Origin: JALQTD01 sp965656785
GTDB lineage: Bacteria > Bacteroidota > Bacteroidia > Flavobacteriales_D > Sanyastnellaceae
Direction of reading: 5' to 3'
Assembly: GCA_965656785.1 (NCBI GenBank)
Contig: CBFHLY010000013.1
Location: forward strand, 1-64,000
Length of the DNA: 64,000 bases
The notes under the pieces were generated by a model, which saw only the letters and a program-made list of their open reading frames with translations, made no database searches and was not told where the DNA came from. The translations under genes were made by a program, and so were the position numbers. Positions 42,595 to 51,598 of this stretch are shown here, in pieces (positions within the stretch are counted from its first letter, which is position 1; each line of letters begins with the position of its first letter).

Positions 42595-44124
42595 ATGCCG
42601 TTCAACCTGACCTTCAATTGGTACATCCGCCGCCGGATGGCGCAGATCGATTTGGCTCGGCGCGAGCCTGTGGAGTCGCAACGGGCGCTGTTGGCGCATT
42701 TGATCGCGAAGGGAGCGGATACGGCGTTCGGTCGGGAGCATGGATTGGGGGAGGCGAGTGCGCTCAAGGAGTTCAAGCGACGGGTGCCCGTGAGGCCGTA
42801 CGATGAGCTGAAGCCTTGGATTGAGCGGGCGATTGCGGGAGAGGAGGATGTGCTGTGGCCGGGGCGGACGCCTTGGTTTGCCAAGTCTTCGGGCACCACT
42901 TCCGATCGCAGCAAGTACCTGCCCGTGACGGAGGATGCGTTGCGGGAAGGGCATTTCAAGGGCGGGAAGGATTTGCTGGCGCTGTTCTGCGAGCAGCGGC
43001 CGGGGGCGCGGTTGTACGAAGGGCACCACCTGGTGCTGGGTGGGGCGCGGGCGCCGGAGTCGGCGGACCAGCCGTTCATTGGGGATTTGAGCGCCATCTT
43101 GATGAACGAGTTGCCGTTTTGGGTCGAGGCCCGAAGGACGCCGAACCGCGCCATTGCGCTCATGTCCGATTGGGAACAAAAGGTCGACGCCATCGCGACG
43201 GGGGTCATGAAGGAGGACGTCAGGATCTTGGCGGGGGTGCCGAGTTGGATGTTGGTGATTGCCAAGCGGGTGCTGGAGCTGACCGGGAAGGAAAGCTTGG
43301 GCGAGGTTTGGCCCAACCTCCAGCTGTTCATGCACGGCGGCGTGCACTTCGCGCCTTACCGGAGCCAATTTGAAGCGCTCATCGGCAACGTGCGCCACGG
43401 CATGGCCTACATGGAAACGTACAATGCGTCCGAGGGCTTCTTCGCCTTGCAAGACCGCATCGACGCGGACGACATGCTGCTGCTCGCCGATTACGGCATC
43501 CACTTCGAGTTCGCTCCGAGCAGCGAATGGGAGCGGGAACAGCCCGATACGCTGGAGCTGAGGGAGCTGCAGGTCGGGGAGGAGTACGAACTCATCATCA
43601 CGACGGTGGCCGGCTTGTGGCGATACCGCCTCGGGGACGTGGTGCGCATGACGGAATTGCACCCCTTCCGCCTCCAGGTGGTGGGCCGCACGCAGGCGAG
43701 TTTGAACGCTTTTGGCGAGGAGTTGATGTCGCGCCAAATCGAGGAAGCGATCGCAACCGCCTGCGCCGCCACTTCCGCCACCGTCCGCGAATTCACCGTC
43801 GCTCCGGTCTTCATGTCCTCGACGGCGACGGGCGCCCACGAGTGGCTCATCGAGTTCACGGTGGCCCCGAGCGACCCGGCGCGGTTCATGGCATTCGTCG
43901 ACGATGCGCTGCAGCGACTCAATTCCGACTACGCGGCGAAACGCACGGGCGACCTCGCCATCGGTCCGCCCGCACTCAACGCCGTGCCCGCCGGGACGTT
44001 CGAAGCCTGGCTCCGCTCGAAAGGCCGCCTCGGAGGCCAGTTCAAAGTCCCGCGCTGCGCCTCCCACCGCCGCTGGTTCGATGAGGTCCTCACCCAGTCC
44101 GGCCTCGCCGCGCATTGTGGATAA
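42595..44124 (+). CDS. GH3 family acyl-acid-amido synthetase-like protein
   Basis: A 509-aa member of the GH3 (auxin-responsive promoter) family of adenylating enzymes, which in plants join acids to amino acids; bacterial substrates are unknown. It has the ATP-binding signature AKSSGTTSDRSKYLPV (about 101-116), the segment ETYNASEGFFALQD, and YRLGDVVRMTEL, a conserved hinge-region motif. The ATG at 42595 is used; a TTG two codons upstream is possible. It is preceded by repeat unit C, so regulation by that element is conceivable. Confidence 0.88.
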   Translation: MPFNLTFNWYIRRRMAQIDLARREPVESQRALLAHLIAKGADTAFGREHGLGEASALKEFKRRVPVRPYDELKPWIERAIAGEEDVLWPGRTPWFAKSSGTTSDRSKYLPVTEDALREGHFKGGKDLLALFCEQRPGARLYEGHHLVLGGARAPESADQPFIGDLSAILMNELPFWVEARRTPNRAIALMSDWEQKVDAIATGVMKEDVRILAGVPSWMLVIAKRVLELTGKESLGEVWPNLQLFMHGGVHFAPYRSQFEALIGNVRHGMAYMETYNASEGFFALQDRIDADDMLLLADYGIHFEFAPSSEWEREQPDTLELRELQVGEEYELIITTVAGLWRYRLGDVVRMTELHPFRLQVVGRTQASLNAFGEELMSRQIEEAIATACAATSATVREFTVAPVFMSSTATGAHEWLIEFTVAPSDPARFMAFVDDALQRLNSDYAAKRTGDLAIGPPALNAVPAGTFEAWLRSKGRLGGQFKVPRCASHRRWFDEVLTQSGLAAHCG

Positions 44125-44153
44125 CCCAAGTTGGGCGGCCGGTCAATGCGGCT

Positions 44154-44161
44154 TATTTTCG
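44154..44161 (+). promoter_or_regulatory. -7 box (TATTTTCG) of the deoxynucleoside kinase gene
   Basis: The box is 22 bases before the ATG at 44184, giving a short leader. Confidence 0.4.
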
Positions 44162-44183
44162 CTCTTCATTTTAAGGTACGGCT

Positions 44184-44801
44184 ATGCATTTGGCGATTGC
44201 AGGAAACATCGGTTCAGGGAAGACGACGCTCACCACGTTGTTGGCGAAACATTACCGGTACACCCCTCATTTTGAGGAAGTAGACGACAACCCGTACCTG
44301 AACGATTTCTACAAGGACATGCCGCGTTGGTCGTTCAACCTGCAGGTCTTCTTCCTGCGGTCGCGTTTCGCCCAGCTCGCGGAATTGCAGAAGACGGGCG
44401 AAAAGGTCGTGCAAGACCGGACCATCTACGAGGACGCGCACATCTTCGCGCCCAACCTCCATGCGATGGGCCTGATGACGTCCCGCGATTTCGAGAACTA
44501 CCAAGCCTTGTTCGAGCTGATGGACCAATTCATCACGCCACCGAACCTGCTCATCTACCTCCGCGCCTCCGTTCCGAAGCTCGTCGAGAACATCCAAAAG
44601 CGCGGCCGCGACTACGAAGAGGCCATCCGCCTCGACTACCTCAACCGCCTGAACGAGCGCTATGAAGCGTGGATCTCACAATACGATAAGGGCAAGCTCC
44701 TCATCGTGGACGTGGACAACAACGCCTTCCACGAGAACAAGCAGGACCTCGGCACCATCATCGAGCGGGTCGACGCCGAACTCCACGGCCTCTTCGGCTG
44801 A
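44184..44801 (+). CDS. Deoxynucleoside kinase
   Basis: A 205-aa deoxyadenosine/deoxyguanosine kinase-type enzyme salvaging deoxynucleosides. It has P-loop AGNIGSGKTTL (residues 7-17), FEEVDDNPYLNDFY, the DRS-like motif VVQDRTIYEDAHIFA, and the lid region KRGRDYEEAIRLDYL. Substrate preference cannot be told. It faces the next gene tail-to-tail 38 bases away. Confidence 0.92.
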   Translation: MHLAIAGNIGSGKTTLTTLLAKHYRYTPHFEEVDDNPYLNDFYKDMPRWSFNLQVFFLRSRFAQLAELQKTGEKVVQDRTIYEDAHIFAPNLHAMGLMTSRDFENYQALFELMDQFITPPNLLIYLRASVPKLVENIQKRGRDYEEAIRLDYLNRLNERYEAWISQYDKGKLLIVDVDNNAFHENKQDLGTIIERVDAELHGLFG

Positions 44802-44839
44802 TCCTACCGCAGTTGGCCGCCCTAACCCCAGGTGAACCT

Positions 44840-46435
44840 TCACTCGACAATCCCGGGGTCTGAGCTGGATTTTACGCATCGCACTGCAACGAACGTGTCG
44901 GTGCTAAACCAGGACCCTGTGCTGGAGTAGTGGGCGTTTTCTGTTTCGTTGTTTTGTCCGAAGAATAGCCAAAGGTGCAAGGACGTGCCGAGATTTTCAT
45001 CGTTGTCGATATAAATCGGTGTCGTGGCATAAGTTGATGTGGCGTATTCTGTGCGCACCTGTTCCATGGTCGGTGTGATGGTGCCTCCATCAAAGGGGTC
45101 GATGCCAAAACCGCCGGTTCCATTGGTCTGTCGAACTCCAATGCTCGTCAAGTTGAGACCAATGCCCGGAGTAACTCCGTCCCAATAAGTGGACGACATC
45201 ATTTCTTGTAGCGCCAACGTTTCCGTGGAGATGCCCTCGGCGAACTCGACGATGGAATCCCAAGCGGCCCGTGTGGGCACATTGAAGCCCGTGGGGCACA
45301 GCGATCGAACGCCTGAGGCTTCCGCATGCACAACGTGGTAGTTGTAACCGTATCCCAAGATGTCGAGGTAGGTTGCGGGGTCATCGTTGTAAACAACGCG
45401 ATACGGGTTGTTCTGATCCCTCGGGGTGGGCAAGAACAATTGAGGAATCGACGTTCCATCGTTCCAGTGCTCCGCTTTCAAGTTTTCTCCTGTCCAGCAC
45501 TGCCCATTGATTTCCACCAAACTGTACGTGTTGCCATCGTAGTCCGTCACCTCCGTGAGCCCTTCGCACGGCCCTGAGGCCGCAACAAATGACCGGGTCT
45601 CGCTGTACGTTGTGCCGTATTCATTCGTGACATAGACTTGGTAATAGTACGTGGAGCCAACGATCAATGAAGACAAGTCAACGGACAACTCGCCGTCCAC
45701 GAGCGTTGCGGGAAAATCCGTGTTCGTCCCTTCAGGCATTTCCGGGTCGGTGTTGAACAGGAAACCAACGTCCGAAATGGTCGTGCCGCCGTCGTCGGTG
45801 ACGGAGCCGTTGATGGTGGCGGTTTCGCCATTCATGTTCGAAGGCGCCAGAGCGGAGAACGAAGGGGGCATGATGCACGCCTCGGTGGGATCGGCAGCAT
45901 AGTTGTAGGCCAGCGTGTCGTCGCAGAGGTCGGTGTTGTCGGACACGAAGTTTTCCGAAGCGTCGCAAGCCGTTTCCGTCGAGTCCGCGCGCCCTAAGCC
46001 ATCCCCGTCCCCATCGAAGTACCACGTGGTCGGGTAGTTGCAGTTGACGGTCGATGTGCTCGCGGGGTTGTAATTGCAGGACTCCGAATCGGAGCAGCCC
46101 ATGGCGTTGATCAATTGGACGTTCAAGCTCGTGATGCTGTCCACCAAGGCCGCGCAATCGTACGCTCCGACATTCTTGTTTCCGACGAGTTGACGCACGG
46201 CGTAGTCGCGCCGCTCGAACGTGGCGTCATACCCTTGAATGGCCACTTCCAGACTCACGATGCTATCAAGCAGTTGGTCGTGAAGGCAACGTTGGCCGAC
46301 CGTGCCTTCGGGGCAGTTGCAATCTTCGAGGGCTTCGATGGTTGTTTGGCCTTGCACGCTGAATGCGAAGGAGAGGAATGCCACCAGATAAATAAGGTTC
46401 AGATTCCAGCTCGGGTATTGAATACGGCTTTCCAT
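44840..46435 (-). CDS. Secreted FnIII + Fibrobacter-paralogous-domain protein
   Basis: A 531-aa secreted protein. The signal peptide is near residues 12-30 (LIYLVAFLSFAFSVQGQ). A coiled region (about 45-105) is followed by a short cysteine module GCSDSESCNYNPAST and an FnIII-like domain (about 190-285; YYYQVYVTNEYGTTYSETRS). The Fibrobacter succinogenes paralogous domain spans about 295-520 (YDGNTYSLVEINGQCWTGEN, LCPTGFNVPTRAAW, VAVRCVKS). It is similar in plan to the gene at 37444. No T9SS type A tail is seen. A TATATTAG box lies three bases before the start. Confidence 0.75.
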   Translation of the reverse strand: MESRIQYPSWNLNLIYLVAFLSFAFSVQGQTTIEALEDCNCPEGTVGQRCLHDQLLDSIVSLEVAIQGYDATFERRDYAVRQLVGNKNVGAYDCAALVDSITSLNVQLINAMGCSDSESCNYNPASTSTVNCNYPTTWYFDGDGDGLGRADSTETACDASENFVSDNTDLCDDTLAYNYAADPTEACIMPPSFSALAPSNMNGETATINGSVTDDGGTTISDVGFLFNTDPEMPEGTNTDFPATLVDGELSVDLSSLIVGSTYYYQVYVTNEYGTTYSETRSFVAASGPCEGLTEVTDYDGNTYSLVEINGQCWTGENLKAEHWNDGTSIPQLFLPTPRDQNNPYRVVYNDDPATYLDILGYGYNYHVVHAEASGVRSLCPTGFNVPTRAAWDSIVEFAEGISTETLALQEMMSSTYWDGVTPGIGLNLTSIGVRQTNGTGGFGIDPFDGGTITPTMEQVRTEYATSTYATTPIYIDNDENLGTSLHLWLFFGQNNETENAHYSSTGSWFSTDTFVAVRCVKSSSDPGIVE

Positions 46436-46545
46436 ACTCTAATATACGAGGTTTGTGAGCCGATGGATCCTGCCGAAATACGTGAAGTCTGTGATTGCAC
46501 CTGAATTTGGAGGGCTCATCACGCATTCCGGACCATCGAATCGGC

Positions 46546-47379
46546 TCAATGTAGCAATTCCGCAGCGCTGCGTTCGATGGTTTCGCACAGCCCGTCGAGC
46601 GGCAAGTCGTTTTCGTCCGAGCCGAATGGATCTTCGATTTCCTCCGCGATGAGCTCGATGCTCACTAGCACGTAGAACATGGCCATGACCACCGGCACCG
46701 TCCACCACAGGAAGGTGCCCACGAAGCCGATGGGCAGGGTCACCACGTAGAGGAAGATGAACTTCTTCATGAACATGCTGTAGCTGTACGGGATGGGAGT
46801 TTTCAGGATGCGCTCGCAGGCGCCGAGCACGTCGGTCATGCGCTCGAGGTTGCCTTCGATGAGCCAGTGCTCGTGGTCCGTGATGGTCCGATTTTCGCGC
46901 CAAACCCGAGCCTGCCTTCCCATCGACGCAATCCACGCATTCGGAGCATGCGTCACGCCCTCGACGTCGTCCGGCAGCGGGGCGGGTTCGCTGCGCAGGT
47001 GGTGGCGGAGGGCGGAGGCGAAGCCAGGAATGCCGAGTCGGAACGGGGTTTGGCCTGGGGCATCCGGCACCCAACGCACCCGCTGCGCCAGCGTCCTCGA
47101 AACGTTCACCAGCGCCCCCCATTGCTTGCGCCCCTCCCACCAGCGGTCATACGCCGTGTTCGTCCGGAACACCAAGAACAGCGACAAGACGAACCCGAGC
47201 AACGAGTGCACCGTGTTGGCCAAATTGATGGGCGATTCCAACACCACCAATTCCACATAGCAGACCGCAGCCGAGTAACCGCCGATGGCCAACAACGCAG
47301 GAAACAACTTCCGGAACACCTGCGCGCTGTAGGCGTGGAAAATCAGGCGGAACCACTGCTTGGGGTTGTAGGCGATCAT
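46546..47379 (-). CDS. Bestrophin-family channel protein
   Basis: A 277-aa membrane protein of the bestrophin/UPF0187 family, pentameric anion or cation channels. The start MIAYNPKQWFRLIFHAY matches the family, as do LLGFVLSLFLVFRTNTAYDRWWEGRKQWG, interrupted here only by family-typical residues, and the C-terminal IEDPFGSDENDLPLD. The ATG at 47379 lies just after the hppA terminator's T-run, which resembles a -7 box. It is probably either independently initiated there or fed by readthrough from hppA. Confidence 0.88.
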   Translation of the reverse strand: MIAYNPKQWFRLIFHAYSAQVFRKLFPALLAIGGYSAAVCYVELVVLESPINLANTVHSLLGFVLSLFLVFRTNTAYDRWWEGRKQWGALVNVSRTLAQRVRWVPDAPGQTPFRLGIPGFASALRHHLRSEPAPLPDDVEGVTHAPNAWIASMGRQARVWRENRTITDHEHWLIEGNLERMTDVLGACERILKTPIPYSYSMFMKKFIFLYVVTLPIGFVGTFLWWTVPVVMAMFYVLVSIELIAEEIEDPFGSDENDLPLDGLCETIERSAAELLH

Positions 47380-47383
47380 GGGC

Positions 47384-47416
47384 AAAAAAAGAGGGCCTCC
47401 CGGTCAGGAGGCCCTC
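47384..47416 (-). terminator. hppA terminator
   Basis: A perfect 10-bp stem GAGGGCCTCC / GGAGGCCCTC with a six-base loop is followed on the minus strand by seven T residues. The T-run ends in G, then CCC and the bestrophin ATG. Confidence 0.85.
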
Positions 47417-47437
47417 AAAGATAACGTTCGCTTGAGC

Positions 47438-49678
47438 TCAGTCTTGAGCGACTTCAGCGAGTTCGATTGCATCGTTCGCCGCCGGCTCTTCTCCGTGCTG
47501 ATCGCCGCCGTGTCCGCCCAAGATCGGGGCAATCACGAGGCCGACGAGGCACGTCAACTTGATGAGGATGTTCATCGAAGGACCGCTCGTGTCCTTGAAG
47601 GGATCGCCCACCGTATCCCCGGTGACCGCAGCCTTGTGCGCGTCCGAACCCTTGAAGGTCATTTTGCCGTCGATCTCAACCCCGGCTTCGAAGGACTTCT
47701 TCGCATTGTCCCAAGCACCACCGGCGTTGTTTTGGAAGATGGCCCACAACACGCCGCTGACGGTCACACCCGCCATGTAGCCACCGAGGGTTTCTGCAGC
47801 CCACGCGTGCTCCATTCCGAAGGCCAAGGGCAACAATCCGATGATGAGTGGGAAAGCAATGGTCATCGCACCCGGCAACATCATTTCTTTCAAAGCCGCC
47901 TTCGTCGAAATGTCCACGCACTTGCCGTACTCGGGCTTGCCCGTGCCTTCCAGGATGCCGGGGATTTCCTTGAACTGCCGGCGCACTTCCTGCACCATTT
48001 CCATGGCGGCCTTACCGACCGAATTCATGGCCAAAGCCGAGAACACCACCGGCACCATGCCGCCGATGAACAAGGCAGACAGCACATTCGCCTTGAAGAT
48101 GTTGATTCCCGGGATGCCCGTGAACTCCACGTATGCAGCGAACAAAGCCAAAGCCGTCAACGCCGCAGAAGCGATGGCAAAGCCCTTTCCGATGGCAGCC
48201 GTCGTGTTGCCCACCGAGTCGAGGATGTCGGTGCGCTCGCGCACTTCGTCCGGCAATTCGCTCATCTCCGCGATGCCGCCGGCGTTGTCCGCGATCGGAC
48301 CGAACGCGTCAATGGCGAGCTGCATGGCCGTCGTGGCCATCATGGCCGAAGCGGCAATCGCCACGCCATAGAATCCGGCGAAAGCGTATGCCACATAAAT
48401 GGCCGTTGCGAACAGCAAAATCGGACCGAAAGTCGAAATCATGCCCGTCGCCAAGCCGGCGATGATGTTGGTTGCTGCTCCCGTAGAGGATTTCTGAACG
48501 ATGCCCAGGACTGGCTTCTTACCGAGACCGGTGAAGTGCTCCGTCATGTAGCTGATGACGCCTCCCACAACCAAACCAACGATGACCGCATAGAAGACGT
48601 TGATTTTCGCAAACGTCATCGACTCGGCCCCTCCGATTTCTTCCATGGTCAGCTCAGCCGGCAACATCCAGTTGATGAGGAAGAAGCAAGCGATGGCCGT
48701 CAGAGCAATGGAACCCCAGTTGCCCCGGTTCAAAGCAGCTTGAACTTGGCTTTCCTTCGCATTGTCTGCAACGCGGATGACCCACGATCCGATGATCGAG
48801 AAGATGATGCCGAGCGCAGCGATCACGAGGGGCAACAAGATCGGGGACATTCCACCGAAGTTGTCCTCCAAACCGTTGGCGCTGGTGCCTTTGATGACAG
48901 CGTTACCGAGCACCATGGCGGCGAGGACGGTGGCGACGTATGAACCGAAGAGGTCAGCGCCCATGCCCGCTACGTCACCCACGTTGTCGCCCACGTTGTC
49001 GGCGATGGTCGCCGGGTTGCGGGGGTCGTCCTCGGGAATGCCTGCCTCGACCTTTCCTACGAGGTCGGCACCCACGTCCGCCGCCTTCGTGTAGATGCCG
49101 CCGCCCACACGGGCAAACAGCGCGATGGACTCAGCACCCAATGAAAAGCCTGCAAGGGCTTCGAGGATGATGGTCATGTTGTCAACGGTGGTGAAGCCCC
49201 CGTTGCTCATCATATTCAAGAGCAAAATGAACAACATGCTCAACCCGAACACGGCCAAACCAGCCACGCCCAATCCCATGACCATGCCGCCCGTGAACGA
49301 AACCTTCAGCGCCTTGCCCAATGAAGTGCGCGCGGCTTGCGTCGTCCGCACGTTCGATTGGGTGGCGATGCGCATGCCCATGTTGCCGGCCAATGCGGAG
49401 AAGACCGCACCGATGACGAAGGCCACGACGATGAACCAGTGCGTCGTTTCGACGATGGTGGAAACCAAGCCCAGCGCCGCTCCCGCGATGACCACGAAAA
49501 TGGCAAGAATGCGGTATTCGGCTTTGAGGAAGGCGAGGGCGCCTTCGTGGATGTGCTGAGCGATTTCCGCCATGCGGGACTCACCTTTGTCTTGCTTGCG
49601 CACCCAAGAAGCTTGGAAGAACATGACCACGAGGCCGACCACGGCCAAAACTGGTACGAGGTAAAGGATTTGATCCAT
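47438..49678 (-). CDS. hppA: Membrane-bound ion-pumping pyrophosphatase
   Basis: A 746-aa membrane pump using pyrophosphate hydrolysis to export H+ or Na+. It has about 16 membrane helices and the substrate loop DVGADLVGKVEAGIPEDDPR, then NPATIADNVGDNVGDVAGMG. The segment GNTTAAIGKGFAI has Ala at the position that distinguishes K+-dependent from K+-independent enzymes, so K+ dependence is predicted. The ion (Na+ is likely for K+-dependent Bacteroidota enzymes) is inferred. It lies behind pdhB on the same strand, with a 48-bp gap. Confidence 0.93.
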   Translation of the reverse strand: MDQILYLVPVLAVVGLVVMFFQASWVRKQDKGESRMAEIAQHIHEGALAFLKAEYRILAIFVVIAGAALGLVSTIVETTHWFIVVAFVIGAVFSALAGNMGMRIATQSNVRTTQAARTSLGKALKVSFTGGMVMGLGVAGLAVFGLSMLFILLLNMMSNGGFTTVDNMTIILEALAGFSLGAESIALFARVGGGIYTKAADVGADLVGKVEAGIPEDDPRNPATIADNVGDNVGDVAGMGADLFGSYVATVLAAMVLGNAVIKGTSANGLEDNFGGMSPILLPLVIAALGIIFSIIGSWVIRVADNAKESQVQAALNRGNWGSIALTAIACFFLINWMLPAELTMEEIGGAESMTFAKINVFYAVIVGLVVGGVISYMTEHFTGLGKKPVLGIVQKSSTGAATNIIAGLATGMISTFGPILLFATAIYVAYAFAGFYGVAIAASAMMATTAMQLAIDAFGPIADNAGGIAEMSELPDEVRERTDILDSVGNTTAAIGKGFAIASAALTALALFAAYVEFTGIPGINIFKANVLSALFIGGMVPVVFSALAMNSVGKAAMEMVQEVRRQFKEIPGILEGTGKPEYGKCVDISTKAALKEMMLPGAMTIAFPLIIGLLPLAFGMEHAWAAETLGGYMAGVTVSGVLWAIFQNNAGGAWDNAKKSFEAGVEIDGKMTFKGSDAHKAAVTGDTVGDPFKDTSGPSMNILIKLTCLVGLVIAPILGGHGGDQHGEEPAANDAIELAEVAQD

Positions 49679-49726
49679 AGGGTTGAATTGTGCTGGGCTC
49701 CCTTTGAGCCGAGCGGTTGTTATGGT

Positions 49727-50707
49727 TTAGCTTACGTAAGTGACGTCTTTGACGGCTTGGACGATGTCCTTGACCTGCGGAAGCGCCTCGTCAATGAGGG
49801 GCAATGCAAAAGCAAAGGGCGTGTCGGATTGGCAGAGCCGGCGGATCGGCGCATCGAGGTAATCGAAGGCGTGGCGCTGCACGCGGTAGGTAACTTCCGT
49901 GGCAATCGAGGCCACCGGGAAGCTCTCTTCCACGATGATGAGGCGGTTCGTCTTTTTCACGCTCTCCACGATGGTGTCGATGTCCAGCGGGCGGATGCTG
50001 ACCAAATCAATGATCTCCACCTCGATGCCTTCCGCGGCCAACGCATCAGCGGCTTCGTGAACCGTCTTGAGGATCTTTCCGAACGAAACGATGGTCACCG
50101 CATCGCCCTTTCGGCGGATGTTCGCCTTGCCGATGGGGACGAGGAATTCGCCTTCCGGGATCATGCCTTTGTCGCCGTACATCTTCTCCGATTCCATGAT
50201 GAGAACCGGATCGTTGTCGCGGATGGCGCTCTTGAGGAGGCCCTTCGCTTCGTAGGGGGTGAAGGGCGTCACAACTTTGAGGCCGGGGATGGAGGCGTAC
50301 ATCGACTCGAAGCTCTGGCTGTGGGTAGCGGCGAGCTGACCGGCGGTGCCGTTGGGGCCGCGGAACACGATGGGCACGTTGTACTGGCCTCCGGACATCT
50401 GCAGCATTTTCGCTGCGTGGTTGATGATTTGGTCTGCCGCAAGGATGGCAAAATTCCACGTCATGAACTCCACGATGGGACGCAAGCCGTTCATCGCAGC
50501 GCCCACCGCAATGCCCGCAAAGCCCAGCTCCGCAATCGGCGTGTCGATCACGCGCTCGGGACCGAACTCGTCCAACATTCCCTTCGACGCCTTGTACGCG
50601 CCATTGTATTCGGCCACTTCTTCGCCCAACAAGAACACATTGGGGTCGCGGCGCATCTCTTCGGACATCGCTTCGGCAACGGCCTCACGGAATTGTACTT
50701 CACGCAT
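49727..50707 (-). CDS. pdhB: Pyruvate dehydrogenase E1 component, beta subunit
   Basis: A 326-aa transketolase-like subunit working with the alpha subunit and E2/E3 to make acetyl-CoA. The start MREVQFREAVAEAMSEEM is the family N-terminus. It has LLGEEVAEYNGAYKASKG, the TPP-region Glu in DTPIAELGFAGIAVGAA, and MTWNFAILAADQIINHAAK. The alpha subunit is not in the window. A TACATTTG box lies 21 bases upstream. It diverges from etfB, a neighbourhood common in Bacteroidota. Confidence 0.93.
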   Translation of the reverse strand: MREVQFREAVAEAMSEEMRRDPNVFLLGEEVAEYNGAYKASKGMLDEFGPERVIDTPIAELGFAGIAVGAAMNGLRPIVEFMTWNFAILAADQIINHAAKMLQMSGGQYNVPIVFRGPNGTAGQLAATHSQSFESMYASIPGLKVVTPFTPYEAKGLLKSAIRDNDPVLIMESEKMYGDKGMIPEGEFLVPIGKANIRRKGDAVTIVSFGKILKTVHEAADALAAEGIEVEIIDLVSIRPLDIDTIVESVKKTNRLIIVEESFPVASIATEVTYRVQRHAFDYLDAPIRRLCQSDTPFAFALPLIDEALPQVKDIVQAVKDVTYVS

Positions 50708-50728
50708 GGTGGGTGGATTTTTGGAGTG

Positions 50729-50736
50729 CAAATGTA
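50729..50736 (-). promoter_or_regulatory. -7 box (TACATTTG) of pdhB
   Basis: A perfect consensus 21 bases before the ATG at 50707; the leader is about 17 nt. Confidence 0.5.
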
Positions 50737-50832
50737 CGGCAAGGAACTAACATGACACACACATCGGATGTTGCCATATAAATAGGTTTCGAATCGGTGA
50801 GGAATGCGCACATCATTTGGTCCGCGGGTGCC

Positions 50833-50840
50833 TAACTTTG
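50833..50840 (+). promoter_or_regulatory. -7 box (TAACTTTG) of etfBA
   Basis: A perfect consensus 19 bases before the ATG at 50860. Confidence 0.55.
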
Positions 50841-50859
50841 TGGCACAACATTGCTTCTC

Positions 50860-51597
50860 ATGAACATTTTGGTCTGCATCAGCCAAGCGCCCGATACGAC
50901 GAGCCGCATCGCCTTCACGAATGGCGACAAGGAGTTCGATACGAACGGCGTGCAATTCATTGTGAACCCCTATGACGAATGGTATGCCCTCGTTCGTGCC
51001 CTCGAATTGAAGGAGGCCGGCGGCGGAACCGTCACGACCCTGACCGTAGGGGACGCTTCGACGGATCCGGTCATTCGCAAGGCGCTGGCCATCGGTGCGG
51101 ATGCTGCGGTGCGTGTGGATTTCAAGCCCACGGACAGCATGCAGACTGCGCGGCTCATTGCGGCCCATGCCGAAGGGAAGGGGTACGACCTCATCTTGTG
51201 CGGCAAGGAGACCATCGATTACAACGGGTCGGTGGTTCCGGGAATGGTGGCGGCGTTGCTCGATTTGCCGTACGTGGCGTTGGGCACGAAGCTCGAGGTG
51301 GCCAACGGGGTGGCAACCGTGATGCGCGAGGTGACGGGGGGCGAAGAGGAGGTGGAGGTGACGTTGCCGGCCGTGGTAAGTGCAGCGAAGGGCATGGCTG
51401 AACAGCGGATCCCGAACATGCGCGGCATCATGAGCGCTCGGACGAAACCGCTTCAAGTGGAAGCAGGTGCTGCGGATGCTGCCACGGTCGTGCGAACGTT
51501 CTCCCTCCCCGAGGACAAGGGTTCGTGCAAAATGATCCCGGCCGATCAAGCCGAAGAATTGATTCGTTTGTTGCGTGAAGAAGCTAAAGTCATCTGA
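50860..51597 (+). CDS. etfB: Electron transfer flavoprotein, beta subunit
   Basis: A 245-aa FAD/AMP-binding subunit carrying electrons from acyl-CoA and other dehydrogenases. The start MNILVCISQAPDTTSRI is the family N-terminus. Also visible are FIVNPYDEWYALVRALEL, GRETIDYNGS-like GKETIDYNGSVVPGM, and the C-terminal recognition loop MRGIMSARTKPL. It is followed one base later by etfA, as usual. Confidence 0.94.
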   Translation: MNILVCISQAPDTTSRIAFTNGDKEFDTNGVQFIVNPYDEWYALVRALELKEAGGGTVTTLTVGDASTDPVIRKALAIGADAAVRVDFKPTDSMQTARLIAAHAEGKGYDLILCGKETIDYNGSVVPGMVAALLDLPYVALGTKLEVANGVATVMREVTGGEEEVEVTLPAVVSAAKGMAEQRIPNMRGIMSARTKPLQVEAGAADAATVVRTFSLPEDKGSCKMIPADQAEELIRLLREEAKVI

Positions 51598-51598
51598 A

